64,000 nt of DNA from positions 72,976,001 through 73,040,000 of the forward strand of contig JAZBRS010000075.1 in NCBI GenBank assembly GCA_037176725.1. The letters run 5' to 3'. Shown piece by piece: positions 37,981-49,991 of this stretch; the first letter of the stretch is position 1; each line of letters opens with the position of its first letter. Under the pieces are notes generated by a model. That model saw nothing but the letters and a program-made list of their open reading frames with translations. It had not been told where the DNA came from and searched no databases. Both the position numbers and the translations under genes were made by a program. Origin of the DNA: Posidonia oceanica. Taxonomy: Eukaryota; Streptophyta; Magnoliopsida; Alismatales; Posidoniaceae.

Positions 37981-39138
37981 CATGAATTCTGTAAATATTA
38001 ATTGCATGCGTTATTAGAAATAAATAAAGCAACTTGGCCCACTTAAAATTCAACAAATAAGTATTAATATTAGGACATCAACCTTAAAATCAATGTATAA
38101 CTAGGAGTATAACTATGCCAATCAATGTATAACCACAAGTTCAATTACTACATTCTCCCATTTAGGATCACTCCACTCCTCTCATGTGATCTTTTTTGAA
38201 AGTAGGTGAATGTGCGTAGAATTGATACCATGTTGAATCTGAACATCTAACTTAAAACAAAGAAGAAAGCATTCTATTTATATAAAACTCTAAGTTCACC
38301 TCTTATATTCTCCTATTAGGGACTATTCTAACAACAATAGTTAAAAGAAGCTACGTAATTAGGTGCATATAAATAACATAACCATCACAAATTAACTTGT
38401 GTCGTCTCTCTCACAACATGCTCCATTTAATCCAACCACAGTGCAGAGAATCGATCAATCTTGCCATGTATGTCCGTACAGCAGCACATAACGTTTGCTC
38501 TCTGGAAGGTCATTACAGTCAACGTTGTAACGGTGGTCTAACTGACTGGATCTGTTATTACAAGAGAAAAATGGGAACCGTTCAAAAGTCTAATTGGGCT
38601 CACTTCCGGACAAGAATTGTCTGCCCAAGTGGTTAAACTGACCCCACATTTTTCATTCCACTTCGACGGCAAACTCATCTCCATCTTCTAAGCTTAGATG
38701 GTACAAAAAATCCCTGTCTTTTGTCATTAATTTTGTAGATATTTACGTACTGGAGTCGGTGGTGGAATCATCATAATTACTAGGATCGTTCTTCCCTGCC
38801 CCAGTCAATCGGCACATCTTAAACTATCACTGTCACTTACTTACATTCTGTAATTCTCAAAACGCATTTGTTGTAGTAATACATAGGAAATTATGATGTA
38901 TACGTCTTGAAAGAGTCTTTCTTGGCTCCTGTTCGTATTCCTCTTCTTCATGCGACTTCAAAGCTTGTGTACTCCTTATCCACGCATCTTTTCCTGGAAC
39001 TATACATTGAGCTGAAAAGATGGACACTTCCTGTTCCACTTTGAAGAGAAGGTGTGAAAATCTAGTTTGCTAGAAGGTTGTTACCAAGCTAGGGCTGAGA
39101 TTAATCGTGTTGTAACGACCTTCTGTCAGTTGCTGCTG
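37981..39138. other. Intergenic DNA upstream of the VQ gene
   Basis: AT-rich, no conserved frame. The last few hundred bases are the likely VQ promoter; short CAGTCAA and AGTCA elements are present but too short to call as WRKY sites. The minus-strand frame 38857-39039 matches no family. Confidence 0.5.
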
Positions 39139-39146
39139 TATATAAG
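39139..39146 (+). promoter_or_regulatory. TATA box of the VQ gene
   Basis: TATATAAG lies 166 bases upstream of the chosen ATG. A start site about 30 bases further would give a leader of about 130-140 nt containing a CT-rich tract (39204-39230), typical for a compact plant gene. Confidence 0.6.
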
Positions 39147-39311
39147 TTTTTGTAATGCTTTTCTTAGAAATAATATACACATGAATCATTCTGTTGCCTT
39201 TCCTCTCTCTCTCTCTTTTCTTCATCTCGTTTCTTTCACACTTCCAAGAACAACTCTGGAAGAAGAAGAAAGAGATCAGGTGTGGTGGATCCGATCGAGG
39301 AAGATTATTCC

Positions 39312-39641
39312 ATGTCAGACAGGACTCCTAATTACTTTCCTGTGAAGGTGAAGGAAGTTGTGACCAAGTTTGTCCGAACAGACGAGAGGCATTTCAAGTC
39401 AGTCGTCCAGGAGCTCACCGGCAAGGACTCCACCGTCGCGGCAATGCCCGAGAAAATAGTAAAGGTTGGCCAGGAGGAGGTGAGGTTTCCGGGGATTGAT
39501 GGTGAGCAGTCGTCGGTGGCGTCGCCACCGGTGACGATAGAGCGTTCGTTCGAGTTGGATAAGGTGGACGCGATGATTTCAGAGATGGAATCAATAGTTA
39601 ATCATGAGTTTATTGATGATCTGTGGGGATTTCTAGCTTAG
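39312..39641 (+). CDS. Small VQ-motif protein
   Basis: A single-exon gene of 109 codons. The VQ motif FKSVVQELTG is at residues 28-37, followed by KDS, and preceded by KFVRTDERH, in the place where VQ1/VQ10-type proteins have Y-V-x-T-D. VQ proteins are nuclear partners of group I and IIc WRKY factors and of some MAP kinases, and modulate defence and stress transcription. The rest is acidic and low in recognisable motifs; the C-terminus (EFIDDLWGFLA) is a plausible short activation or docking end similar to the terminal LW motifs in this group. I chose the ATG at 39312 (MSDRTPN) rather than the in-frame ATG at 39282, which adds ten acidic residues. Intronless structure and size agree with most angiosperm VQ genes. 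Confidence 0.85.
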   Translation: MSDRTPNYFPVKVKEVVTKFVRTDERHFKSVVQELTGKDSTVAAMPEKIVKVGQEEVRFPGIDGEQSSVASPPVTIERSFELDKVDAMISEMESIVNHEFIDDLWGFLA

Positions 39642-40893
39642 GTGTGTTAGTTACAGTTGAAATATTTAACTACTGTAGTTTTGGATTGGGTACGTACATA
39701 GTTGAAATATCATGACATCCCCACGAATGCATGGGAATTGAAATCTAAGCCGACTCTCTCACATCGAGAAGTGGAGAAGGGATATCGATTTCCAAATGAG
39801 ATTAGAGAATGACGTGCAGATGTGAGATTGTTGGCTTTCATGCATTTCGATCGACCCATAAGTTTTGGAGCGATTCCGTGATTTGTGTGTGTGTGTGTGT
39901 GTGTGTTGATAAATAACTTGAATTCTACGTGGAATCAATGATTTTGCAATAGTTCATTGTGCGTTTTGATGTATTTTCATTACTCACTGGACTTGGAAAA
40001 TGAGTCTTATTCTGTCAATCAGAACCATATTGTCTAGATACTGTGTTCCTTTTTCTGTTCTTTTTTTTTTCTAAAAATAGTTTCAATAATATAATTACTT
40101 TGATAACTAATTATAACAACGATATGTTACCAGTTCCTCACTTCAACCATCAAGGGCACCTTAGTAGCTCATGGGCCATGGCAATTACATGCAATATCTT
40201 TATTCAATACGTGCAAATGATATGTGATTTACTGTCATCCATAAAAGCGATCCGTTCTTAATTATGATTTTGCAGCAAGAATTATCGAACACAAATTCCT
40301 TTGTATCATCTTTTTTAATAGAAGATCGGATGAATGTAATACGTACACATGCATGCATGTAATACACGTGAGGGGGTGACATGAACAAAGAACCGAAGCA
40401 TGCATGTTCACTATGTCAATTAAGATTGCACAAGATTCTTGTTTCTCAATGATAATTTGCGGTTTCCTCTTATTATTGTCGAGTGAAATATTTATTATTT
40501 ACTTCTATCTTTTATTAAAGTAGCTTTCGTAGGATAATTACGAGCTTATTCAATCTATATTCCAAGGATCCATATATTCAATCTATATAATCATGAGGGG
40601 GCTTCTTCAAGGATTGTCAATTAGTTTGAATTTGATAACCTAACTTTTATATGCCATCAAAGTCAATTACGTAAATTACTAGGTGAAACGATCTTTGCAA
40701 CCATCTTGAAAAAAATATCCATATGTTGGATTCGAAAGAGAACACATGCATGTTACATATGAGGGGACAAAAATTTAAAGGATCAGCTTTACACCAAGTA
40801 AGTATAAGATCATATAAGAATTTATACTTATATTAAGGTTGGGCATCATTGTGTAATTTACTGATTGATTTTGAATTGAATGGTCAAAATTAA
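39642..40893. other. 3' flank of the VQ gene; no further gene seen
   Basis: Contains the likely VQ 3' UTR and a (TG)n microsatellite at 39884-39906. The remaining AT-rich sequence shows no coding signal or transposon end until the TIR element at 40894. Confidence 0.5.
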
Positions 40894-41560
40894 GGGTCCG
40901 TTTGGAGCTCCTTCTAGACAGATTCTGAGTGCTAGCTTTTGGTAGTAGTTGTAAGCCTGTAAAAGTCCAAAAATGATTCCAAATGGACAACACATACCCA
41001 ACTTGTAGTAGAAACCACCAACTTCTGAAAGTCCACTAATGATGGAAAAGGGAGTATTTGTAGAAGCAGGTCCTAAGCAGCTTCTTCTAGAAGTTGGGAT
41101 TAAAGTATTTTTGTTCCTAAAATGCCTTAATAATTTTCTAACTAATTACAAATTTTTGCCATTAATATTTACGAACCTACCACCACCAATAACAATAGTA
41201 CAAAATCCATTCACCAACATTTCCCCAAAACCCATTCAACATTCACTATATTACAATTTCTATAAATGAGACATTATTTACCAAACAAGATTCTACAAGA
41301 CCTTGGCATTAGATTTATCCCTCGACTCTTCACTGTCAATGTCATTTATAGCAGCAAGAAGAGGTTTAAGCTGAGACTTCTTGAATTTTCTAATCTTAGC
41401 ATCAATAGTCCTAGAATTCTTAGATGAGGATTTAGGTTGGCATTCACTATGCACAGTTTGTTTCCCCGATGGAGAAGATCGGGTATCACATTGTTTAGGC
41501 AAAGATTGGTTGATGTTCTTAGTGTTAGGGTTTAAGGGAGGGTTAAGAGTGACCGCCGAG
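40894..41560. mobile_element. TIR DNA transposon, truncated first copy
   Basis: Starts TTAA|GGGTCCGTTTGGAGC and runs in parallel with the full copy at 43562-44384, then stops at 41560 where an LTR begins. The 20 or so bases before it (TTGAATGGTCAAAATTAA) are also shared with the second copy, so host flank was duplicated with it. A minus-strand frame shared by both copies (KKSQLKPLLAAINDIDSEES) looks like a captured or relic coding fragment of unknown origin. Confidence 0.7.
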
Positions 41561-43540
41561 TGTAGACACTCTATTTTGATAGCCTGAATGATGGTTGATC
41601 CTCCTGCAAGCTCGCTCGGACCCTGGATAGTCAATTTCCACTTAAACCCCATCCAAACCCTAAAACCTCACTTAAAACCTCCCAACCATCACCCAAACCT
41701 TCCTAAGCCTTAACCCAAACCCTAACCTAAGTCAAAAAACCAACTTAGCCATTTAAACCTCTTGGACTCGTTGGACGCAGGCTATGGTAGTGTCCTACGT
41801 TGGACGTGCTCTGTGTCAGCGTCCAACGAGTCGGGAATCGCCACCGCCTCTGCCACCTTCGCTCTGCCACTCCTGCTCTCTCCTCTGTCAAGCCACACTT
41901 ACCACCCGTCCCCTCGGCCACTTACTCACCGCTCCCGGCCACCCACTACATGCCAAGGCCACTTACTCGGCCTGCCACTACGTCTTCTCTCTCCCAGCGG
42001 TCTTCCCGCTCTCACTACCACCCACTGCCACGGTCGCCTGTGCTCCTGCCACCATGATGACTTCCACGGCCTCCTTGACATCCCACTTACTCCTCCTGAC
42101 ATCCCCAGCTCCTTTCCCACTTCCCACAGCCTCTGCAATCCCGGCCATTGCCACAGACGACCCAAACAAAACCATTGGAACCCAACTACCCACAGACCAT
42201 CACACACATCCTCTTGAAAATTCAGAGCTCCCACAGCCTTGTGCGATCCACCACGAGCGTTCCCCAACCTTCAGCCACCTTTCCAAGCCTCCTCCCGCGT
42301 CCTAGTAGCTCGCCAGAGTTTGATAGCCGCCTTCTTCCACGTCGCCGGTCGACTGCAAACAGCTCCTGCAAGCCACGACCAGGTGAGCTCTCATCACCCT
42401 TAGCTTGCACATGCATGAGGTAGTATGGTAGGCTAGTTTTCAAACACTTAGCACCGCACACACGTCCCTCCTGCTTTGGCTTGCCGGCCGCGAGGAGGAG
42501 GAGGTGGGTGGAGCAATCCTTCCACCCTTTTTTGACATCAAGCACATGGACATGCTCGTCGTCACTCACTCTAGCTTCCTAGCTAGTTAGTTTGTAGTTT
42601 TTGGTCGATTTGGCGACTGGTCTTGGTCGGGAAAAATCCCAACCTATTGGACGCACAAGCTGGTACGTCCAACGTTGGACATGTCTTGAGGCAGCGTCCA
42701 ACATGCATGCAGGTCATTTTATTTATTTTATTTCATTTTACTTCCATGTTGCTTTGATTTGGATGCTATTCTCTAGGAGTTTTCGTTGCATGCTTTCTTC
42801 CATGTTTCCAGATGCCATATCATGTCTATGTCAAGTATTGATTCTGACTTGGATTTATGTTTTATGCTTCTGAATACCTTGCTATTTCTCTGTGTTGGAC
42901 GTTGAAGCACACTGCGTCTTATATTGAACGCTGGTGTGTCCAGCGTCCTATGCTTCTGCATGCTTACATATACTTCCTTGCTTGAGTGTTTCTTTTATTT
43001 AAGTTAACTACTTGATCCATGCATGTGTGGTTATGTTTGGGCACTATAGCAACTATTTTCAAGCTTACAAGTTCTTTATCAAGGTTGCTGTAGTAATCCT
43101 GAAAATCGGCGCGTCCATGCACGATGCCAAAGGTTGCGTGCACCGACCGATAGTAGGTCACTATTAGCGGGTGGATCCGAGAAAGAAAACTCTACTCGAA
43201 AACACCAGAAAAAGAGGGAAAAAAAAAGATAAAGCAAAATCAGAGTCGCCACCTAGTCTATTAAATCAGGAGACAAGGAAAACCGGAGAAATGCATGAAA
43301 CATATGCAAGGAGATGCAATGCTATGCAAAGATATGACTCGTGCCTAGGATGAGGGCATAATGGTCATTGCGGGCCAAGAAAAAGGGTAAGGACTTTTGT
43401 TACGCACGGAGAAGGTGTTAGACACCCCCAATACGTCCAGAATTGGTCTTTCTAGACTTCTCGCTCGCATATGCAGGATGTCAGTAATTACTTGCCTTTA
43501 CTGTACGCTCGAGGGGTGAGAGATGCTATGAATGTCTAAT
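41561..43540. mobile_element. Rearranged LTR of the Ogre/Tat-like family
   Basis: TGTAGACACTCTATTTTG at 41561 matches, in + orientation, the start of the LTR at 54314 (TGTAGACACCCCGATTTTG, minus). A CCCTAA-rich tract and the GTTGGACGC/GCGTCCAAC inverted-motif blocks follow, as in that LTR. From about 43086 to 43540, however, the sequence matches the other LTR end (GAGAAGGTGTTAGACACCCC, GAGTCGCCACCTAGT) in the opposite orientation. The piece is therefore a chimera of two opposed LTR parts, or two adjoining fragments. Confidence 0.65.
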
Positions 43541-43561
43541 AAATTGAATGGTCAAAATTAA

Positions 43562-44384
43562 GGGTCCACTTGGAGCCCCTTCTAGACAGATTCTGAGTGC
43601 TAGTTTTTGGTAGTAGTTGTAAGCCTATAAAAGCCCAAAAACGATTCCAAATGGGCAACACAGACCCAACTTGTAGTAGAAACCATCAACTTCAGAAAGT
43701 CCATTAATGATGGAAAAGGGAGTATTTGTAGAAGCAAGTCCTAAGCAGCTTCTTCTAGAAGTTGGGATTAAAGTATTTTTGTTCCTAAAATGCCTTAATA
43801 ATTTTCTAACTAATTACAAATTTTTGCCATTAATATTTACGAATCTACCACCGCCAATAACAAAAGTACAAAATCCATTCACCAACATTTCCCCAAAACC
43901 CATTCAACATCCACTATATTACAATTTCTATAAATGAGACATTATTTACCAAACAAGATTCATCCCTCGACTCTTCACTGTCAATGTCATTTATAGCAGC
44001 AAGAAGAGGTTTAAGCTGAGACTTCTTGAATTTTCTAATCTTAGCATCAATAGTCCCAGAATTCTTAGATGAGGATTTAGGTTGGCATTCACTATGCACA
44101 GTTTGTTTCCCCGATGAAGAATATCGGGTATCACATTATTTAGGCAGAGATTAGTTGATGTTCTCAATGTTAGGGTTTGAGGGAGGGTTAAGAATGACAA
44201 CCGAGTCAGATAGAGAAGCTCCTTTTTTCTAGTTGTTTAGCCACATGGGGTCTCGGTGCAACTAGGTTTGATCAATAATCAGCTAGGTTTAGTCTAGAAT
44301 TTGACTTTTACAAAAATACATAGAAGCTAGCTTCTTGTATGAAGTCAGAATCTGGAGACTGTAGTAAGGGGTTCCAAACGAACC
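43562..44384. mobile_element. TIR DNA transposon, complete second copy
   Basis: Ends are TTAA|GGGTCCACTTGGAGCC and GGGGTTCCAAACGAACC|TTAA, inverted repeats of about 17 bp flanked by TTAA on both sides. GGGTCCGTTTGG-type ends are common in PIF/Harbinger and hAT elements; the flanks here do not decide. The body lacks a transposase. Compared with the first copy it has a deletion of about 18 bp near 43962, which shortens the shared minus-strand frame. Confidence 0.75.
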
Positions 44385-45798
44385 TTAAATATTGTTGAGT
44401 ATGTCTTCATTTCTCAGACAAGTTACTGACATATATATGTAATGTCTGAATTTTTATGCTTTTTTAAGAAATGGACTGATATATATATTCTTATATCCAT
44501 TTATGTTGTCTATTTATAGCCATCGACCTGTATTGGATTTTCTCTTATGAGATGGCAAACAAGTGAACAACTCAAAACGAGAACTTCAGAGCAGTCGTTG
44601 TATCTATTTTGGAGTATTATATTCTAGGATTTCTTCCTATAAAACCTCGTGAAATATATAGTGATTTCTCATCTCTTACGTCCGTGCACAAGTTAAGATC
44701 AAACCATGCAAATTTTCTATTACAATTTTGGCAAACTCATTGTTTGTTTATGCGCGTGTAAGTTTCTTAACAGCCTATTATATATCTTAGTCAACGTTTG
44801 TCTTTGTTCATTGTTATCTAATGAGCGTTTGGTTGTTTTATATCATGATCGAGAGCAACTTATTTAGTAAACACGTCGATGTTGTTCAAAAATATAAATC
44901 AAAATTGAATTAGTAATGTATTTTGAAGGAGTGTGATTTGTTTCTTAATTAATTAAGTTTCAAAACGTTTTCGTTTTACTTTTCTTAGATTCACAACAAC
45001 AAAACTCAAGCTCAATGCCTTGCTTTTTTGCAAGTAAAAGCATTATCTACCCCGAATACTGGAGTCTGCAACTTGCAATGTGAGATTTCCTGGGTCAACT
45101 AGCAGCTGTGAACGTCGAATGGATTTGCTTCATGATTCCACAAGTCGTCGGAGAACGGAGGGTCCAAAAGTCAAAACTGTTACACAAGAAAATGGTTGTA
45201 TATCACTGCAGGAATTATCTCCAAATGGATCCAGTAAGGATCCAAATTATCTGTACGTTAAACCCAAAAACCTAGTCCATCCCAAATGTTTTTTTTTTTT
45301 TTAATAATTTGAAGCGATATATGACATTAATAATCACTTGTCGACACGAAATGGCTAACTTTCACGCACGATGCATGTACGTACTGACGTAGCACGCCTA
45401 TGATAAGATTCTGTTCTTGTAGGAGAAGGAATGTTCTTGTTTTGGATTCCAAAATCCATCTAAAGATTCTAAGTTCGTTGATGTGTCATTAAAGGTTGTT
45501 ATCAGTTGATATATGCCGCCGAACTAGGCCAACCGTTCTTTGCTTGTTTGTTTTTTAAAAATTGTGCACAAACGTTCCAGTGGAAAGACATGTCCCTGGA
45601 GAATATAAAGCAAGCGTAGTGTGCGCACCCAACCACAAATTGATCCAAGGCTAGAGCTATTATCATCTACCTTTTTTGTTATTTGGCATTCGTCTTGATA
45701 CCAAATGGACCTCTCTTTTTTACCGGAAAGCGTATTGCTTTAGCCATCTGCCACATGATCTTGTACCTGAAAAGCTCATTTGACTGCAGAACATGGTC

Positions 45799-45802
<4 letters not shown>

Positions 45803-45832
<30 letters not shown>
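45803..45832. repeat. (GA)15 microsatellite
   Basis: Uninterrupted GA repeat. Confidence 0.95.
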
Positions 45833-45837
<5 letters not shown>

Positions 45838-47309
45838 CTCTACTAGAATGCGTGGTCGAGGACATCAGCATGCACATGGCTTCATGCATGCATGTGCTTG
45901 TGGTGGCTCCGTTGCCACCGTCAATAACGACATGCAGGCTAGGAGTAGGTAAGGACGTGAATATACATAAGAGATACACATTTATCAATCCTAATTTTTA
46001 AGATTTTTTATATCAATATTCTTTTTAAAATGTATATTTTAGTCGATATCTTCTTTATAACGAAATTTATTTTAATATCCTTGTTAAACCAAAGAATTGT
46101 ATTGAATATGCCTGTTGTGAGCTTCCATTAACTTTCGTTAACTACTCTAAACTTAACTTAAGTTAAAAGTAACCATATAAATATGAAATTACCAACTTAT
46201 CCTCAGTCTAAAAGACGAAAATCAGATGAGTAGTAATTACCGGAGATCCCAACGTGGGCTATGAAAGAAGTGATGTCTCCTGCCGTCCTCTTCTCTTTCC
46301 AATACAAAACTAACTTGCATGCTCACATGATCTTGAGGTGTATGGTTGCCCAACGACGAAGGCAACTACAGGATCAAGTATGATTTTTTTCATACACATA
46401 ATGGAGTTGTCTAATGTCCATAATATACCTATGATAAATTTTGTATGTACAAATTCCACACCTACAGAAGTACATCGACAAAACTAAACTTTATACGTGT
46501 AACATAGAATTAAAAATGATTTCATATATAACCGTACCCAATATAGATCACTAAGGCATATTAGCATATATAAGTCGTTTGTTCCATATCTCACCCCCTA
46601 AGTATGCAATATTAGTATTTTCTTCCATATCTATTTCATGAAGTTCAATGACGCGTATCAAATGATGGGTATGCAAGTTCTATTTGCAGTCATATATTTT
46701 TCTCTTTTCAAGATAGCCAATAGTGCATGAAAGACTTTGTTTGTTTGTTGTTTTTCTTTTGAAAGGGAGAAAGACAAATATTTAAGGATATGCTATTTGT
46801 TGTAGATATAATTACATATTATAGCTGAATCATTGAAAAGTACTTCCAATATAAAATGTAAGTAGAAATTTCTTCAAGAGATATCCCCATATGCTACCAT
46901 AAACATATTAGCATAGAGAAGTGGATTCTGATGCATCTCATGCTTTCTTTATAGTCTTTCCCACACAAATCCTCTATATCAATGTACATTCAGATAAATA
47001 AGTATCAGCTTTTCATGTTTGAATACTTTCTTTCTTCTTATGGAATCTTGGTAGAGAAGTAAAAGAAAGAGTTCAAAATCAAAGTGAAGCTTCCCCCTCC
47101 ATACCAGCAAGATCCACAAAAGTTGTCAAAATCTGCAGTGATAGCTCTTGTTCAAACATTGAAGGAGTCAGAACTGTATTGTCTCCACGTCCCTATGATA
47201 CTAGAATTCCACTAACACCTCACCAAACCTGGAGGAAATCATCACAATGACCTCTATACACCAATCTGCTGCATTTTGTAGTATGACCGACGTGATCCAG
47301 CTGCTTGTG

Positions 47310-47576
47310 TTATTGATAAGATGAGATATCCTCCTCCTTTTCTTTTGGATCAAAAGCAATACTAGTCCTCTTTCCAGAGAGCTGAGAACTTTTCTGGTAC
47401 ACGTTGTGCTTTCTCCAAAAGGGAGTTAAGGGGTAGTCAGCAAAAAGATCACTGGGTCTGGGAGGAGGAGCAGAATGGAAAGAAGCTGGACAGGGGAAAG
47501 TTGGGAGGAAGAAAGTAGTGGATAAGGAAGGTGAGATAACACTACAATAATATGTCCCCATCACCACGTATTCCAT
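47310..47576 (-). CDS. Unrecognised small protein or exon, 88 codons
   Basis: The minus-strand frame starts ATG at 47576. It has a proline-rich middle (FHSAPPPRPSDLFADYPLTP) and a charged C-terminus (SGKRTSIAFDPKEKEEDI) that looks less random than nearby frames and is not low complexity. I do not recognise a family. There is no obvious TATA box or partner exon; it could be one exon of a pseudogene or a chance frame. Confidence 0.2.
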   Translation of the reverse strand: MEYVVMGTYYCSVISPSLSTTFFLPTFPCPASFHSAPPPRPSDLFADYPLTPFWRKHNVYQKSSQLSGKRTSIAFDPKEKEEDISSYQ

Positions 47577-49991
47577 TCTTTGTCCTCACCAAACGTTGCT
47601 GCTTTGTCCTATGGACGTTTTGTTTATATCGATCTCACTATGGAAAAAGAAGAAGATGGATCAAGCAATTAAAGTGTTGTGTACGTGCTTTGCCTTGACA
47701 ACTAAATAAATGATGCTTCTCTGACCAGAGTGCAAGCCTGCCAAATGAGAAATTACAGTATGAAATGAATAAATATATGTTCACATGAAGTGGTGCTTTC
47801 TGTCATTCGGTTGTCATATACAATGAGAAATTACAAGAACGATTCTTTTTTAATGTTAAAGTATGACCTTTTAGTTTTTGTTCTACTAGCTTGGCTTCTT
47901 TGAATCTAGGGAATACTGAAGTGTGATGTAATTTTAATATGTGAAAAGTTGTATTGATTTGTATATAAGTAGAATTTGTTTACAATGAGTCGTACTTATT
48001 GCTTCATGTTTTCTTTTTCTTTTTCTTACGAGGGCATGTCCATTGGATTACAAAGAAAATAAAAAGAAACATACAAATCGAAAAAGAGATTCATGGAGAA
48101 ATAAAAATCCTAGTGGAGCAACAATTGTAAAGTATCCATACTTTAACGAAAATTATTTAAAACATTCAGAAAAGATCAATGTACGGCACAATAGTGGACC
48201 TCGATTATAATGGACAAATGGCATGTTAAGGATAAAATAGATTATGTAATATTTGAAACAATTGTTTCCCAAGACACTCTTATTCATGAATGCCAACAAA
48301 AAAACACAACAAAAAGCATTTGACTTCCATCAACTCTTATCAAGAAGAAGTGTGAATAAAACTAGTTATAATTTCTGACATTCTTGTGCAATATTCCACC
48401 TAATTTAGGAGACATTTGACAGTCTCCCACCAAAGTTATGCTCTGAACTTTGTCTATTATGGTGCTGATATTTAAAATCTTTTGTCAAATATGCTCTTTG
48501 TAAGGTACATAAAGACATAATAAAGTGGTTAAAGGTTGGGATTATTCCCATGAGGCAAAACCAAATGAAGTAGGTAGGAAATAGATTTGTCAATTAGGTC
48601 GTGTTGTGTACTTATTATGTCTTACTAATTATGTCATTGTGTCTATCATTTTTTTTACCAATATTTTTTGTATTTTGGAAAAATTATATTTTATTATTAA
48701 TAATACAATCATTTTAAATATGTATAGAATATATTTGTATTCAATTTGGTAATAATATGCTTAGTAATCTATTGTCAATGTTAAACGTGTAATAACTTGG
48801 TTCAATCGGTTCCAATCGTGTTGAATCAGGTAGTAATCGTGTTAAAATAAAGTAATGTTCATTAACCATGAATCACATGAATAATTTAAAATAGTTTAAA
48901 AAAATTATTACTAAATTTTATCATATAGTCATGTCGATTTATGTAATCGTGTCGTGTCAAGAATTGATAGGTTTAATAAAAAGGTGTGAATGTGTACTTG
49001 GATTAGCTTGCCAGGTGTGGTACATAAGAATGAACGACCACCAATGTCAAGACTTGATCAAGTAGGTCATAACATAATGTTGTATTACACGATGCAGCTA
49101 ATTAAGCTAACCTAAAACGGACTTTACTTCCTAATCACCAATATTGTTAATTAAATTACTCCACCAATCCCTAAAACATTAGTTTATATAAAGCTACAGT
49201 TACCTGAGTGGAAAGACTGGCCTTAGGATACAAAAAAATTAATAAGAACATTTTCATATAAAACCCTTTTAGTTTTGGATGATTGGTGATGCATCCTCGT
49301 ATGCTTTTTATGTTTCACATTCATCAAATCTACTTAAGCATAGTCAACGCAGTAATCATAACCAAATGGGGTGTGAATTTTTTTTTAATGGCGTTGGTTC
49401 TAATCACATAGAAGTACATGCGTTCAGAAGATAAAGGTCTAGATCGTAATATTATACTGTGGGTCTCTGTGAGGCTATACATTAATACATATACTAATTA
49501 GGGACAATATGTAGTCTGGTTCTAGGTTCCATTAACGCTCCTGCTCTTTCGCCGACCATTCATTTGGAACCCACTGAAAGGGTCCACCCAAGTTTAGTTT
49601 AGTTTTTCTTTCTTTATTGCAAAGAAACCATATTATTAGGAAAGATAACAAATTATTAGGAAATCTCTGGCTTCTTCAACATATAAAAAACATTAGCGTG
49701 GCTGTAAAGATAACAAATCCAATATTGATGCACCGAGACATTACAAGACATACTATTATTATTATTTAATAATATATATACACACACACATGATGACCAC
49801 CCAATTGGTTGGACCAAAAGGCAAAGCAAAACCAAAACGTCCATTTTCAACCTCTTAAAATTTCCCATGCAAGCAAAGAAAGGTATTGAAAAGAGATTAC
49901 ACAATCCCATCTCCGTCATCTCCTCTCCTTGAAGCTTCTTATATATCTGTCTCTCTCCCCCTTCCTTTCTCCCTCCCCCTTCCTTTCTCTC

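Larger units (their letters stand above)
44389..49991. other. Long intergenic stretch without a convincing gene
   Basis: AT-rich DNA with microsatellites and a Mutator-like end fragment (about 46003-46215) that shares TTTTTAAAATGTATATT and AACTTTCGTTAACT blocks with the element at 31825. One minus-strand frame at 47310-47576 is listed separately. Sequence just before 49992 is CT-rich and should be the leader of the GH17 gene. Confidence 0.5.

Noticed and set aside
41039..41269. 76-codon frame conserved at 43707-43937
   Set aside because: Conservation reflects the duplicated TIR transposon; the sequence is AT-rich subterminal DNA and no protein family is recognisable.
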